From the NCBI GenBank assembly GCA_027422505.1, contig JAPQWV010000759.1, positions 124,001 through 188,000 of the forward strand: a stretch of DNA of 64,000 nt. The letters run 5' to 3'. Positions 54,622 through 64,000 of this stretch are shown here, in pieces (within the stretch, counting starts at the first letter, position 1; each line of letters begins with the position of its first letter). The notes under the pieces were generated by a model, which saw only the letters and a list, made by a program, of their open reading frames with translations, was not told the DNA's origin and did no database searches. This DNA comes from Craterostigma plantagineum (taxonomy: Eukaryota > Streptophyta > Magnoliopsida > Lamiales > Linderniaceae). Made by a program: the position numbers and the translations under genes.

Positions 54622-55745
54622 TTCATAGCCAGTGTAATAGGTCGTGGAAGTAGTAAAACGGACTAAGTCTGAGTATCGATCCACGAAGACAGCTCGATTA
54701 ATTCTAAGATATTAATTCTAATTGTAATTTAGACTAAAGAAATTTTTATAGTTTTGATGATTTGATATAAGAAATAATAATGCAAATATAAACAAAATGC
54801 GAATAAAATAGATGAGATAAAAATCAATTGATGAAGAGCGACCAAGGCAACATGCTCAACACAAATAATTCCTACGTCTAAATGCAGTCTACCTTATCTA
54901 ACCATCATGAATCTCCGACAAGGTAACACTTCGTAGGACAATCGCTACTCGTTTGTTCCGCAATAACGATCCTACTAGAGAACCAACCCGTGTGTCTATA
55001 GGATTGTAGTTTCTACGCACGCATTCAATCTCTATGAAATTTCCCGAGCTGAATCGCTTTCAGCGCATAACAATTCGGAAATCATGCATACGAAATCGAA
55101 TTCCATATCTGGTCGATTTTACGTAGTGATGCTCGATGTTATCGTTCTAACGGTCTAATCACTTTGTCCTTTTCATAAACCAATCAATAATCATGGTGAT
55201 AAGGCATAATTAATCATTAAACTCAAGGGGCTTTTTCATTTCAGGCCCCTACATAAGTATCATTAGGATTCAGACCCTCTTGGAAAAAAATTAGTTTTAA
55301 GGACCCATTTTATGAAGTACCACTTTATTACTCTTACATACCAGTATGTTGAAATTCTATACCACAAAACCATAATCCGGTACCAGTTTATAATCATCTG
55401 ATACCAGTTTATTTTATGCAGTACCACTTTATTGCTCTTACATACCAGTATGTGAATGTTTGTAACACAAAACGATCATTCTATACCGGTTCATATTTCT
55501 TTCATACCACTTTTTACACCATACAAAATAGGTCCTTTAACCTAAAAATTTCTCAAACAGGGCCTGAATTCGAAATCAAACCCTTAATAGGGCCTGATTT
55601 CGAATTGACCCTAAACTCAAACTAGAAACACGTAACTCTTTCACACGATCAAATAAGATAAGAAAACATTAATACACAGTCACTATTCGGCCTATCATGG
55701 CCTTAATCACAAAATACCTAAGCTAGCATATTAATAAAATAAAAA
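54622..55745 (-). repeat. Athila-like LTR fragment in inverted orientation
   Basis: Reverse complement matches 51650-52345 in order (CGACCTAT, ACTCGTTTGT, GCGTGCGTAGAAACTACAAT, AATCATTATTGATTGGTTT-like, GGCCGAATAGTGACTGTGTA). It is interrupted by a 385-bp insertion at 55227. Divergence of tens of percent, so the copies are old or from different elements. Confidence 0.7.
55227..55611. mobile_element. 385-bp Mutator-like MITE with 9-bp TSD
   Basis: Flanked by identical 9-bp TAAACTCAA (55218-55226, 55612-55620). Both ends carry CAGGCCC(C)TA in inverted orientation (near 55243 and 55589). The interior has about eight TACCA/TACCGG words (ATACCAGTATGT twice, GTACCACTTTAT twice). Confidence 0.8.
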
Positions 55746-56390
55746 CGCCAAATATTCAATGGAGACATAGTAGAGAAAAATAATATAAAACTTTGCTAGC
55801 AACGTCATGGCATGCTCAATTATCTCTTAACCTAGCCATGTTAGGCTCTTTAACCATTGTAGCTCCTATCACGATGAACGAACCACGTCTTGTTCCCTCG
55901 CAAGCCTCGCAAGCCGTCAATCTTCTTCTATGGCCGCAGCTCTCCTTTTTATTTCCAACCGTATGTCTCCCTTTCTTCATAACTGCCGCATGTATATAAG
56001 TAATTGAGGACAGTCGACTTAATCTTCCAAGTTTGAAAATCCCTTCTTAATGTTTGACTATTTTTTTATTTTTTGAATATTTGCCTTTACTCATGTGTGA
56101 TCCTTGTCCTAAAGTAACCTCCTCACTACTTGCTCTTTATGTCATATAGCCAAAATAATAAAAAGTCTGGTAAATTTGCAAGGTTGTCCCAAATAATGTA
56201 GAAAATTGCAAGAAGATCCCCTAAGATTCAAATCATTCCAAAAGTGGTCTTATTTTTCCTTTGTCGATCTCGTTTGCTCGGACATCTATCAAAAAATAAA
56301 TATAAACATAAATATAGGATATTCGAGGAAATTGTAGGTAAATAACGATCGAAAATGCACTTTTACAGGTAAAGAAATTACGTAAAAACC
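55746..56390. other. Intergenic AT-rich sequence
   Basis: No gene or known repeat recognised. Confidence 0.5.
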
Positions 56391-57130
56391 TAATTTATCA
56401 GACGTCCAAGGTAAGTGGCCTCTAAAGGAATGACCTCTAAATGTAAGGACGTCCAAGGTAAGTGACTCCCAAAGTAACGACCTCCAAAGGTAAGGACGTC
56501 CAAGGCAGTGACCTCCACGGCATGTGACTCCCGGAACGACCTCCAACGGTAATAACATCGAAGGTAAGTGACCTCTAAGGGAAGGACCTATAAAGCAATG
56601 ACGTCCACGACAATTTACCTCCCAGGCAAGTGACCTGCAGGCCAAGTGACCCAAAGGCGGACCAGGTCGAGGCACCTTAGCCGAATCAGCCGAGGCCATC
56701 CCGGCCAGGCCGAAGTGAAAGCTGATCCAATCGAAGCAACCCCGACCAGGGCCGAGACAACATGGCCGAACCCACACCGGCCGAGGCTGACACTCGTTGC
56801 TGAAGGCGACCAGGCCTAAGGGAAGTCATGCCTAGCCGTGGCCACAGAAATTGAGTGGAAGTAATCACAGCCGAACCAACCAAGGTCGAGGACAAAGCAG
56901 CCATGGCCGATGCCGAGCGAACCAAGGCTATGGTGAAAGCAGCCACGGCCAAGGCCGAGCAATCATGGCCGAGACCGAGGCAATCATGGCTGAGGCTGAG
57001 ACAACCGAGGCCGAGGTCGAAGCAGCCATGGCCGTTATCGAGGCAACTCTAGTCGAGGCCGAGGCTACCTTGATCAATGACAAGCTATTCGAGGCACTCC
57101 TCCGACTTAACCATCCAGTAAGGGTCTAAC
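56391..57130. repeat. Degenerate low-complexity repeats (TCCAAGGTAAGTGAC then GCCGAGGCCGAG)
   Basis: 56391-56640 has ~25-30-bp words GACCTCCAAAGGTAAGGACG. From about 56640 GC-rich GGCCGAGGC/ACGGCC words dominate, open on the plus strand as Ala/Glu/Lys-rich text (56855-57050). Looks like a retroelement internal low-complexity region, not a typical host gene. Confidence 0.6.
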
Positions 57131-57386
57131 TGATTCCTACTTTTGTGGGGAGGTCAACGAAAGAAGAGACATTAGGGACAGATTCACATTTAAAACCAAC
57201 TGAGGAAGATATTTTCGGCAGGAGCGAAGACCCTCCTGACCTCGGGAGGAAGAAAACCGGCCTCACCCCCTCAATTTGGGTACTTTATGGGACAACCCTC
57301 AGAGTTCAAGCGAAGTCCATGGAGGAAGTTCGACGAAGGGTGACCTGAACATTTTTCTAGCATAATCAGTATGTAACCTATCAGTG
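57131..57386. other. Short unidentified open stretch (57145-57348)
   Basis: Open for 67 codons with coding-like text (GRSTKEETLG, EEDIFGRSEDPPDLGRKK) directly after the Ala/Glu-rich region. Could be a continuation of a degenerate retroelement ORF; not recognised. Confidence 0.25.
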
Positions 57387-57675
57387 AATAAGGTTTAGGA
57401 CTCAACCATGTCATATGCTAATCGTCATTGTTATTGAAACCTGCTAAGTTTACAATTACGAATAAGGTTTAGGACTCGGACATTCTCTTTTTCTTTATCG
57501 TCATTGTTATGTGATAACTTGGTATGTAGACAAGTGAAGAATAAGGTTTAATTAGGACTCGGGCATCTCATACGCTAATCGTCACTGTTATGTGACCTTC
57601 TAATAGACAAGTGAAGGCAAGGTTTAGGTTCGAGCATTTCTCATGTTTATCCTCTTTGTTATGTATCCTGATATC
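57387..57675. repeat. ~76-bp degenerate tandem repeat, four copies
   Basis: AATAAGGTTTAGGACTC or variants at about 57387, 57461, 57540 and 57617, each followed by ATCGTCA(C/T)TGTTATG-type text. Confidence 0.8.
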
Positions 57676-57839
57676 AATGTTGTAAAATTCGTGAGGTGCT
57701 ATTCGGGCGCCGAGGAGGGGCCTAGCGCCCGGCTAGGCGGGACCTAGGCGGTTTCTAAAATAATGTTGGACGAAGTTATCCTATTTTTTTTTTAGTTTAT
57801 ATATATTTTATTTAATATTTTTTGCACATATAACAAACT
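57676..57839. mobile_element. Partial hAT MITE, same family as 53720-54553
   Basis: Starts CAATGTTGTAAAATTCGTGA with GCCTAGCGCC arms and shares the interior GAAGTTATCCTATTTTT-type text. It ends where the Mutator-like element starts, so that element may have inserted into it. Confidence 0.75.
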
Positions 57840-58570
57840 TTCTTAGTTGGAAAATCTACACATGAATCCCTACACCCCAAACTATTCATCAACTAACTCT
57901 CCATTCCAATTCATTTATCATCAAACTCCCCATTTCAAACAATCAACTCACATAGCTACCTAATGGACAATTTTAGCCTTATAAAAACAACAATATTACT
58001 AAAAAACCATTGAACACCCAAACCCATCTCTTTCACTTTCGAATAAGGATGAGAATGATAGAATGGAGCGAAGAATGTTAGAACGAGGCAGAGAACGATA
58101 GAACGAGGTAGAGCACGACACAGAGAACGAGACGAGACAGAGAACGAGATGAGACAGAGAGAGCAAGTTTTGGCTTTTTTTATTTTTCGCTTTTTTTGGC
58201 ATTTGGGGTTAATGTAGAGCTTAGGCTTTGATAGGTACATTTCTTCGAGGATTACATGTCGGGCAATGTTAATTTCTTTGATTAGTGCTTGAATTTGGGG
58301 ATTAGGGCTAAAATTAGAGTTTTATTTTTCGTTGTTCGATTTGGTTTTTTGATACTTTCAAAGTAGGGTTTCGAGACAGAGAACGAGCTGAAGGCTTTCA
58401 TTTTCCAACACATTTGTTGACCGAGAGAGAGACAGAGCAAGTTTCGACTGTAAGTTAATTGCTTGTTGTCTTGATACCGTATATTAATTGGATTGGTACT
58501 GTTTGTTCATTGTTTTTGGTAATGCATTACATAATTAATGGTACTGTAAGTTCATTATTTATTTACGTAC

Positions 58571-58771
58571 ACAAGGGAGAATGAGGGCGTGGATTGCGGC
58601 GTACATGTTGCAATGTCCAAGGATAAATACATCGTCGGACCTACAGATCGTGGAAGGCATCTTGACGATGTCGAAGTCGAAGCATATTATTGCTCCATGG
58701 CGTCCACAATATTTAGAGATCCTATTCGTTTAATGTTCCACTTGTTTTTAATGATGTTCGTAAGATTTTAG
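58571..58771 (+). pseudogene. ULP1/C48 protease-like fragment
   Basis: After an acceptor-like CACAAG, the frame reads RENEGVDCGVHVAMSKDKY then GRHLDDVEVEAYYCSM and ends MMFVRF at 58771. The DCGV(F/H)V motif surrounds the catalytic Cys of ULP1-like cysteine proteases, and a charged segment before a short helix is expected after it. Only this last ~65-residue part is present; the catalytic His/Asp part upstream was not found. ULP1-like genes are known passengers of plant MULEs (Kaonashi/VANDAL types). Confidence 0.5.
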
Positions 58772-58906
58772 ACTTAAGACTGATATGTTGTTCTGAGGTT
58801 GAGGTTCTGTGACATGTTCTTAGAAATTTTTTATGTTGCTGAGGTTGAGGTTCTGCTTGAGACTTGTTTATACTCCAATTATTTTGATAATACCTGAAAA
58901 ACGCTT

Positions 58907-61900
58907 GTAGTACCAATATACATATATTTGCATTACCTCTATATAGACGTTTGTGGTACCATATCATACGCTAGTGTAGTACCACGAGTATGTTACTCGT
59001 AGTATCTTTACCAGACCAAAAATAATTCGGATGGCGTCGAAAAATTCATACCCAAATTTGTAATACCAATACACATATATTTGTTGTACCAATTGGTAGA
59101 TATTTGTGGTACCGTAACGTTAGGTTGTGTAATATCATACGTAGATTACTTGTAGTATCTTCCCGTGCCATGTGTTAACTATCGAAGCTCCTACCTTAAT
59201 TTATAGTACCAATATGCATATGTTTGCAGTACCAATAGATAGATGTCCGTGGTACCATATCGTTAGCTATTGTAGTACCATATTAGGTTACTTGAAGTAT
59301 CTTACCGTACCGTGTGTTTTAAATATCAAAACTCATACCCTAACTTGTACTATCAATATACATCTATCTGACGTATCGATGTATAGAAGTTTTTGATACC
59401 AAATCATACGCGGTTGTAGTACCACGAGTAGGTTACTTGTAGTATTACTAGACCAAAATAATTTGGATGGCATCGAAAACTTTATACCCAAATTTGCAGT
59501 ACCAATATACAAATATTTCTAGTACCAATTGATATATTATGGTACCATATCGTTAGCTAGTCTAATACCATACGTATGTTACTTGTAGTATCTTCCCATA
59601 CCATGTGTTTTAACTGTCGAAACTCCTATCCTAACTTGTAGTACCAATATACATATATTTGCAGTGTCAATATATAGATGTTCGCGGTACCATATCGTTA
59701 GCTCGTGTAGTACCATACGTAGGTTACTTGTAGTATCTTCCCGTACCATGTGTTTTAACTATCGAAATTCATACCCTAACTTGTAGTGCCGGTATACATA
59801 TATTTGCATTACCCATATATAGATGTTTGTGGCACCATACTATAAGCTAGTGTGGTACCACGAGTAGGTTACTTGTAGTATCATTTTCGTACCACGTTTT
59901 TAATTATAAAAAACACGTAGATTATTGTGCAAATAAGGCATGCTAACTTCCAAATTACGTCACATGATAGAATTAAACACACGATAACATAAAATATAAA
60001 CACTAACTTTCGATCGATAAAAAACATTGACTATGTAGTAAGATCTTCTTACTAGTATCATAATAAGTTGAAAGAAAGTTGGTGGTTTCAACGTAATAAT
60101 CCCTAATTCTAAATATTAACCCACCAATATTGATACCAAATCATCACTAAAGTATTTATAACTATGGTAACATAGTCCCATACCAAAAATAATTCGTACG
60201 GCGTCGAAAAATTCCTACCCAAATTTGTAGTACCAACACACATATGTTTGTAGTACCAACATATAGATGTTTGCGGTATCGTATCGTGAACTAGTGTAGT
60301 ACCTTACGTGGGTTACTTTTAGTACCTTTCCGTACCATGTGTAACTATCGAGACTCCTACCCTAAAAAATGCTTGTCGTACCAATATACAAATATTTGTA
60401 GTACCAACATATAGATGTTCCTAGTACCATAATATATTTTAGTGTAGTACCATGCGTAGGTTACTTGTAGTATCATTGTACCACGTTTTTAATTATCGAA
60501 AACACGTAGATTTTGTTCCAATAAGACATCGAACTTCCAAAATACGTCACATAATAGAATTAACACACGATAACATAAAATATAAACACTAACTTTCGAT
60601 CGATAGAAACCTTGACTATGTAGTAAGATATTCTTACTAGTATCATATTAAGTAGAAAGAAAGTTGGGTTTTCAACGAAATAATCTCTAATTCTAAATAT
60701 TAACCACCAATATTGATATCAAATCATCACTAAAGTATTTATAACTATGGTAACATAGTCCCGGATCAAAAATAATTCAGACAGCGTCGAAAAATTCCTA
60801 CCCAAATTTGTAGTACCAACTTACATATGTTTGTTGTACCAACATATAGATGTCTGCGGTACCGTATCTGAGCTAGTGTAGTACCATACGTAGGTTACTT
60901 GTAGTATCTTTCCGTACCATTTGTAACTATCGATACTCTTACCCTAAAAATGCTTGTAGTACCAATATATAGATGTTTGTAGTACCAATATATAGATGTT
61001 CGTAGTACCATAAGATATTCTAGTGTAGTACTATGTGTAGGTTACTTGTAGTATCATTTTCGTACCACGTTTTTAATTATCGAAAACACGTAGATTATTG
61101 TGCAAATAAGGCATGCTAACTTCCCGTCACATAATAGAATTAGACACACGGTAACATAAAATATAGACACTAACTTTCAATCGATCAAAAATCTTGACTA
61201 TGTAGTAAGATCTTCTTACTAGTATCATAATAAGTAGAAAAGAAAGTTTGGATTTTAACGTAATAATTCCTAATTCTAGTTGTTAACCCACCAATATCGA
61301 TATCACATCATCCGTAAGGTATTTATAACTATGGTAACATAGTCACGGACCAAAAATAATTCAGACGGCATCGAAACATTCCTACCCAAAATTTGAGTAC
61401 CTACATACATATATTTGTAGTACCAACAAATAGATGTTTGTGGTACCATATCGTACACCATACGTAAGTTACTTGTAGTATCTTTCCGCACCATGTGAAA
61501 CTATCGAGACTCCTACACTAAAAATACTTGTAGTACCAATATACAGATGTTTGTAGTACCAATATATAAATGTTCATTGTACCATAACATATGCTAGTGT
61601 AGTACCATGCGAGGTTACTTGTAGTATCATTTTCGTACCACATTTTTAATTATCGAAAACACGTAGATTATTTTGCAAATAAGGCATGTGAACTTCCAAA
61701 ATACGTCACATAATAGAATTAAACATACGGTAACATATAATATATACACTAACTTTCAGTCGATCAAAAATCTTGACTATGTAGTAAGATGTTCTTTCTA
61801 GAATCATAATAAGTAGAAATGAAAGTTGGGTTTTCAATGTAATAATCCGTAATTCTAAAATTTAACCCACAAATATTGATATCAAATCATCAGTAAAGTA

Positions 61901-62130
61901 TTTATAACTACGATAACAGTCACGGACCAAAATAACTCGGACGGCATCGAAAGGTTTGTACTATCACTATACATATGTTCGTAGTACCAATAGATAGATA
62001 GATGTCTTTCCGTACCACTAACTATCGAAACTCCTACCCTAACTTGTAGTCCCAATACACATGTATTTGTAGTACTAATATGTAGATGTTTGTGGTACCG
62101 TCTTATAAGCTAGTGTAGTACCATGAGTAG
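58907..62130. repeat. Hierarchical tandem array: 23-bp, ~144-bp and ~585-bp levels
   Basis: The base unit is 23 bp, starting GTAGTACCAA/GTGGTACCAT/GTAGTATC. Five such units plus ~29 bp (TAACTATCGAAACTCCTACC) form ~144-bp monomers: the marker GGTTACTTGTAGTATC recurs at about 58987, 59148, 59286, 59434, 59578, 59723 and 59866. From about 59700 a ~585-bp higher-order unit repeats four times (TTAATTAT marker at 59901, 60490, 61074, 61647). It contains about two monomers plus ~300 bp of other sequence (AACACGTAGATTATT, TATGTAGTAAGATCTTCTTA). No coding sense. Confidence 0.95.
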
Positions 62131-62133
62131 GTT

Positions 62134-62285
62134 GCAGTATTAATATCATTCATCCACCAACATATTAATATCAAACATATCAACAGTATTAATATCATTC
62201 ATCTACCAACACTCTTAATATCAAACATATAAGCAGTATTAATATCATTCATTCACCAACATCATAATCCAAATCAGATTGACAA
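62134..62285. repeat. ~50-bp repeat CAGTATTAATATCATTCAT, three copies
   Basis: CAGTATTAATATCATTCAT begins at 62135, 62184 and 62234, alternating with ATTAATATCAAACATAT. Confidence 0.93.
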
Positions 62286-62339
62286 AACAATCCGCCATAA
62301 CATATCGACAACATATCGACAAAAAGGATGTGTCAAACT

Positions 62340-63150
62340 ATCGGCAACATTACCACCGCCATTGGTTAAACGTGTCAGTCATTAAGCCATAGAAATCACG
62401 AATAGCAGCTTCTTTGCTCTGTAGGCTTTCAGTTGCCTCACCTCTCTTGCTCCACAACAGAGTTTCGTACAACGGAACCTGTTATAATTAAAACGACAAA
62501 CAATTACCATATGGTACTGCTAAAAAGCTTCAAAATGCACCTTATATAAGAAATATATCAGTACAATAAATCAATTTTGGTACAGCATATAAAAAATTGC
62601 TTTAACCAACAAATTAGCCAAATTTTAACCAAAAATTGATCTCCCTCGACACCAATAATATGCTAATGATAGAAATATAGGGGAGAATTTATTTTTTTAC
62701 CTCACGACACCCAAAATGCGAGACACCCACATCTCAATACCCAGTTTGAGTCATCTTTTGAAGGAACCAAAAGCTAATCACTCATATCTTGGGAAATAAA
62801 AAAGAGTCAATGGAAAATTACCTGACCACAACGACCTTGATTAATCGAATTGCCTTGAGAACTTTTAGCCATAAGTTCTTACCATCCTTCACCAAATGCT
62901 CTAACCTCGGCTTATCTGATTCCCTTTTCTTAATTGAAGCCCCTAACAAGAACTCACCATTGTTGCTCGGCGATGGTGACCCCAATTTCAGAAAAGCATC
63001 AATCCTCTCCACATCATCAACAATCACACCAGTTCTTCGTCGTCGATTTCCCCATATTTTCGCACTAACGGCACTAATTCGAGCTTTTCCTTGGCCAAAT
63101 AACACGACGCGTCCTCAAATCTGTAATCTGTAGGAATTGTAGAGGATGAT
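62340..63150 (-). pseudogene. Unidentified minus-strand gene fragment at the right end of the MULE
   Basis: Reading from the right, the minus strand has a C/T-rich leader with AACCCTAAATC, then FEDASCYLAKEKLELVP, VRKYGEIDDEELV and, after a 1-nt shift near 63025, VIVDDVERIDAFLKLG, RLEHLVKDGKNLWLKV and AIRLIK. A donor-like site near 62825 and an acceptor at about 62479 (ACAG/GTT) lead to VPLYETLLWSKRGEATE, AAIRDFYGLMTDTF and NQWRW-stop near 62353. The text looks like real spliced protein coding. I do not recognise the family. It starts just inside the right inverted repeat, as in gene-capturing Pack-MULEs. Confidence 0.45.
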
Positions 63151-63362
63151 TTAGGGTTTGGGGAAGAAATGACCGTTTTAAATTGATGGTTTAAAGAAGA
63201 AAAAGAGTTAAAAAAATAATAATTGAGGGGGAGAAACGTCATGGGGTACTGAGGTGTAAGATTGTTTTGCAATAGGGAGTTTGATAAAAAAATAAGTGGG
63301 AATGAGGAGTTAGTTGATAGAAAGTTTAGGAAGGGTTTTTTTTAGGTTGCCCCTTATTAGTT

Positions 63363-63556
63363 CAATAAAAATTAATTATATGTTTTAGTGGATAAAGTTA
63401 TTTTTTAATTATTTAATGAATGTTTAATAAATAAATATATCAATATATTTTTTTCCAAATGAGCTATCGATATTATTTTGTGTGAATCTCGCCACTTACT
63501 GTCCCACACCAGACATAACTTACAATTGAAGCTGAAACATGTACTATATATATGTG
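63363..63556. other. AT-rich flank of the MULE
   Basis: Nothing recognised. Confidence 0.5.
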
Positions 63557-63805
63557 TGAGGAATTTTATAGTGCTCACCTTATGTGGGAACCTATTGATG
63601 TGGCACCGATTCGTGCCATTTCAACATCTCATATTGACATCTAATGTTATGCCATCTTAAGTAACACCTTCAAGGTGTCCTTAATCGTCATTTCGGATGC
63701 TGGTGTGGTATATTGACGTGGTTTTTTGTCATTGATACGTAAAATGTGTTATGTAAGGCGTCAATATGTCACATCATCATCTGAAATGTCGATTAATGGC
63801 ATCTG
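63557..63805. mobile_element. Partial copy of the intron MITE family
   Basis: GAGGAATTTTATAGTGCTCACCT, GTGGCACCGATTCGTGCCAT and TGTCACATCATCATCTGAAATG match arms and centre of 37067-37426. The right arm is missing. Confidence 0.8.
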
Positions 63806-64000
63806 AAATCCACCGATTAGTCCGATTTTTGGCTGATTAACATAACTTAGTATTTTTCGTGTCTAAGTCGAGGTTCGAGACCGGAAATAGTTCGGCTCGG
63901 CCCAAAGCCTTACTACTCAGCCTCTCACTTTTTTATGCTTGCGTGCGGAATTATGCGTCAAGAGATCGTTTTGCTCGCCCCAAATCCAACGTACTCGGCT
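63806..64000. other. Window end, unidentified sequence
   Basis: More GC-rich than its neighbours (GTTCGAGACCGG, CGGCTCGGCCC); probably the start of another repeat. Confidence 0.3.

Larger units (their letters stand above)
57849..63353. mobile_element. 5.5-kb Mutator-like element (MULE) with ULP1-like fragment and internal tandem array
   Basis: 57849-57960 (GGAAAATCTACACATG...) aligns with the reverse complement of 63240-63353 (GGGGCAACCTAAAA...), sharing CAACTAACT, TATCATCAAACTCCC-like and AAACAATC blocks, roughly 75% identical over about 85 bp. Flanks TTCTTAGTT (57840-57848) and TTATTAGTT (63354-63362) match at 8/9, as a 9-bp MULE TSD should. Inside: ULP1-like fragment (plus strand), a 3.2-kb tandem array, 50-bp repeats, and a minus-strand gene fragment starting near the right terminus. 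No MULE transposase found. The call depends on an imperfect TIR. Confidence 0.6.

Noticed and set aside
56289..56777. 162-codon minus-strand frame
   Set aside because: Antisense to the low-complexity TCCAAGG/GGCCGAGG repeats; composition explains openness.
58907..62130. CRISPR-like array (regular short repeat)
   Set aside because: Repeats are contiguous 23-bp blocks with drifting tails and higher-order units, no constant repeat/variable spacer pattern, and the DNA is plant nuclear.

Overview
This is a 64-kb piece of plant (most likely eudicot) nuclear DNA made almost entirely of nested transposable elements. The evidence is TG...CA LTRs with target-site duplications (TSDs), plant-type Ty1/copia and Ty3/gypsy polyproteins, hAT and Mutator-like MITEs, GT-AG introns and one host-type esterase gene. 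I cannot name the species. The only recognisable host gene is a broken class-I carboxylesterase (CXE) at 36387-38387.

Layout. (1) 1-17908 is a three-layer nest. An old Ty1/copia element (pol relic 1-2744, ~200-bp LTR 2745-2905 plus 17865-17908) was hit by an element now present only as a 3.44-kb solo LTR (2906-4346 plus 15864-17864, TSD CTAGT). That LTR was then hit by a young, apparently intact 11.5-kb Tat-type Ty3/gypsy element on the minus strand (4347-15858, TSD TATCT, LTRs differing at 3 of 705 positions). The Tat element carries an uninterrupted 1873-aa gag-pol with two RNase H domains, a 49-bp minisatellite, and a spliced-looking antisense extra ORF on the plus strand. (2) 18530-23328 is a degenerate retroelement 3' portion that keeps only an extra-ORF protein, a polypurine tract and one LTR. 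A solo LTR of the same family sits inside a ~475-bp tandem repeat at 23938-25930. (3) 27238-32595 is a Ty1/copia element with TSD TACTC, near-identical LTRs, a truncated 5' LTR and several coding lesions. (4) 36387-38387 is the CXE pseudogene, with a long-TIR MITE in its intron. It runs directly into a 10-kb SIRE/Maximus-like copia element (38382-48470) whose first LTR bases supply the CXE stop codon. That element has lost parts of integrase and reverse transcriptase, and a hAT MITE splits its protease motif. (5) 48471-57839 holds another hAT MITE, an Athila-like gag relic with LTR copies in inverted orientation, a third hAT MITE, a 385-bp element with a 9-bp TSD, and low-complexity GC-rich repeats. 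(6) 57849-63353 is interpreted here as a 5.5-kb Mutator-like element (imperfect terminal inverted repeats, near-perfect 9-bp TSD). It carries a ULP1-protease-like fragment, a minus-strand gene fragment, and a striking 3.2-kb hierarchical tandem array (23-bp, ~144-bp and ~585-bp levels).

The most unusual content is the hierarchical TAGTACCA array inside the ULP1-bearing Mutator-like element, and the antisense gene inside the young Tat element. Little functions together as host genes. The logic is insertion order: copia, then solo LTR, then Tat in the left part; and CXE, then SIRE-like element, then hAT MITE in the middle.
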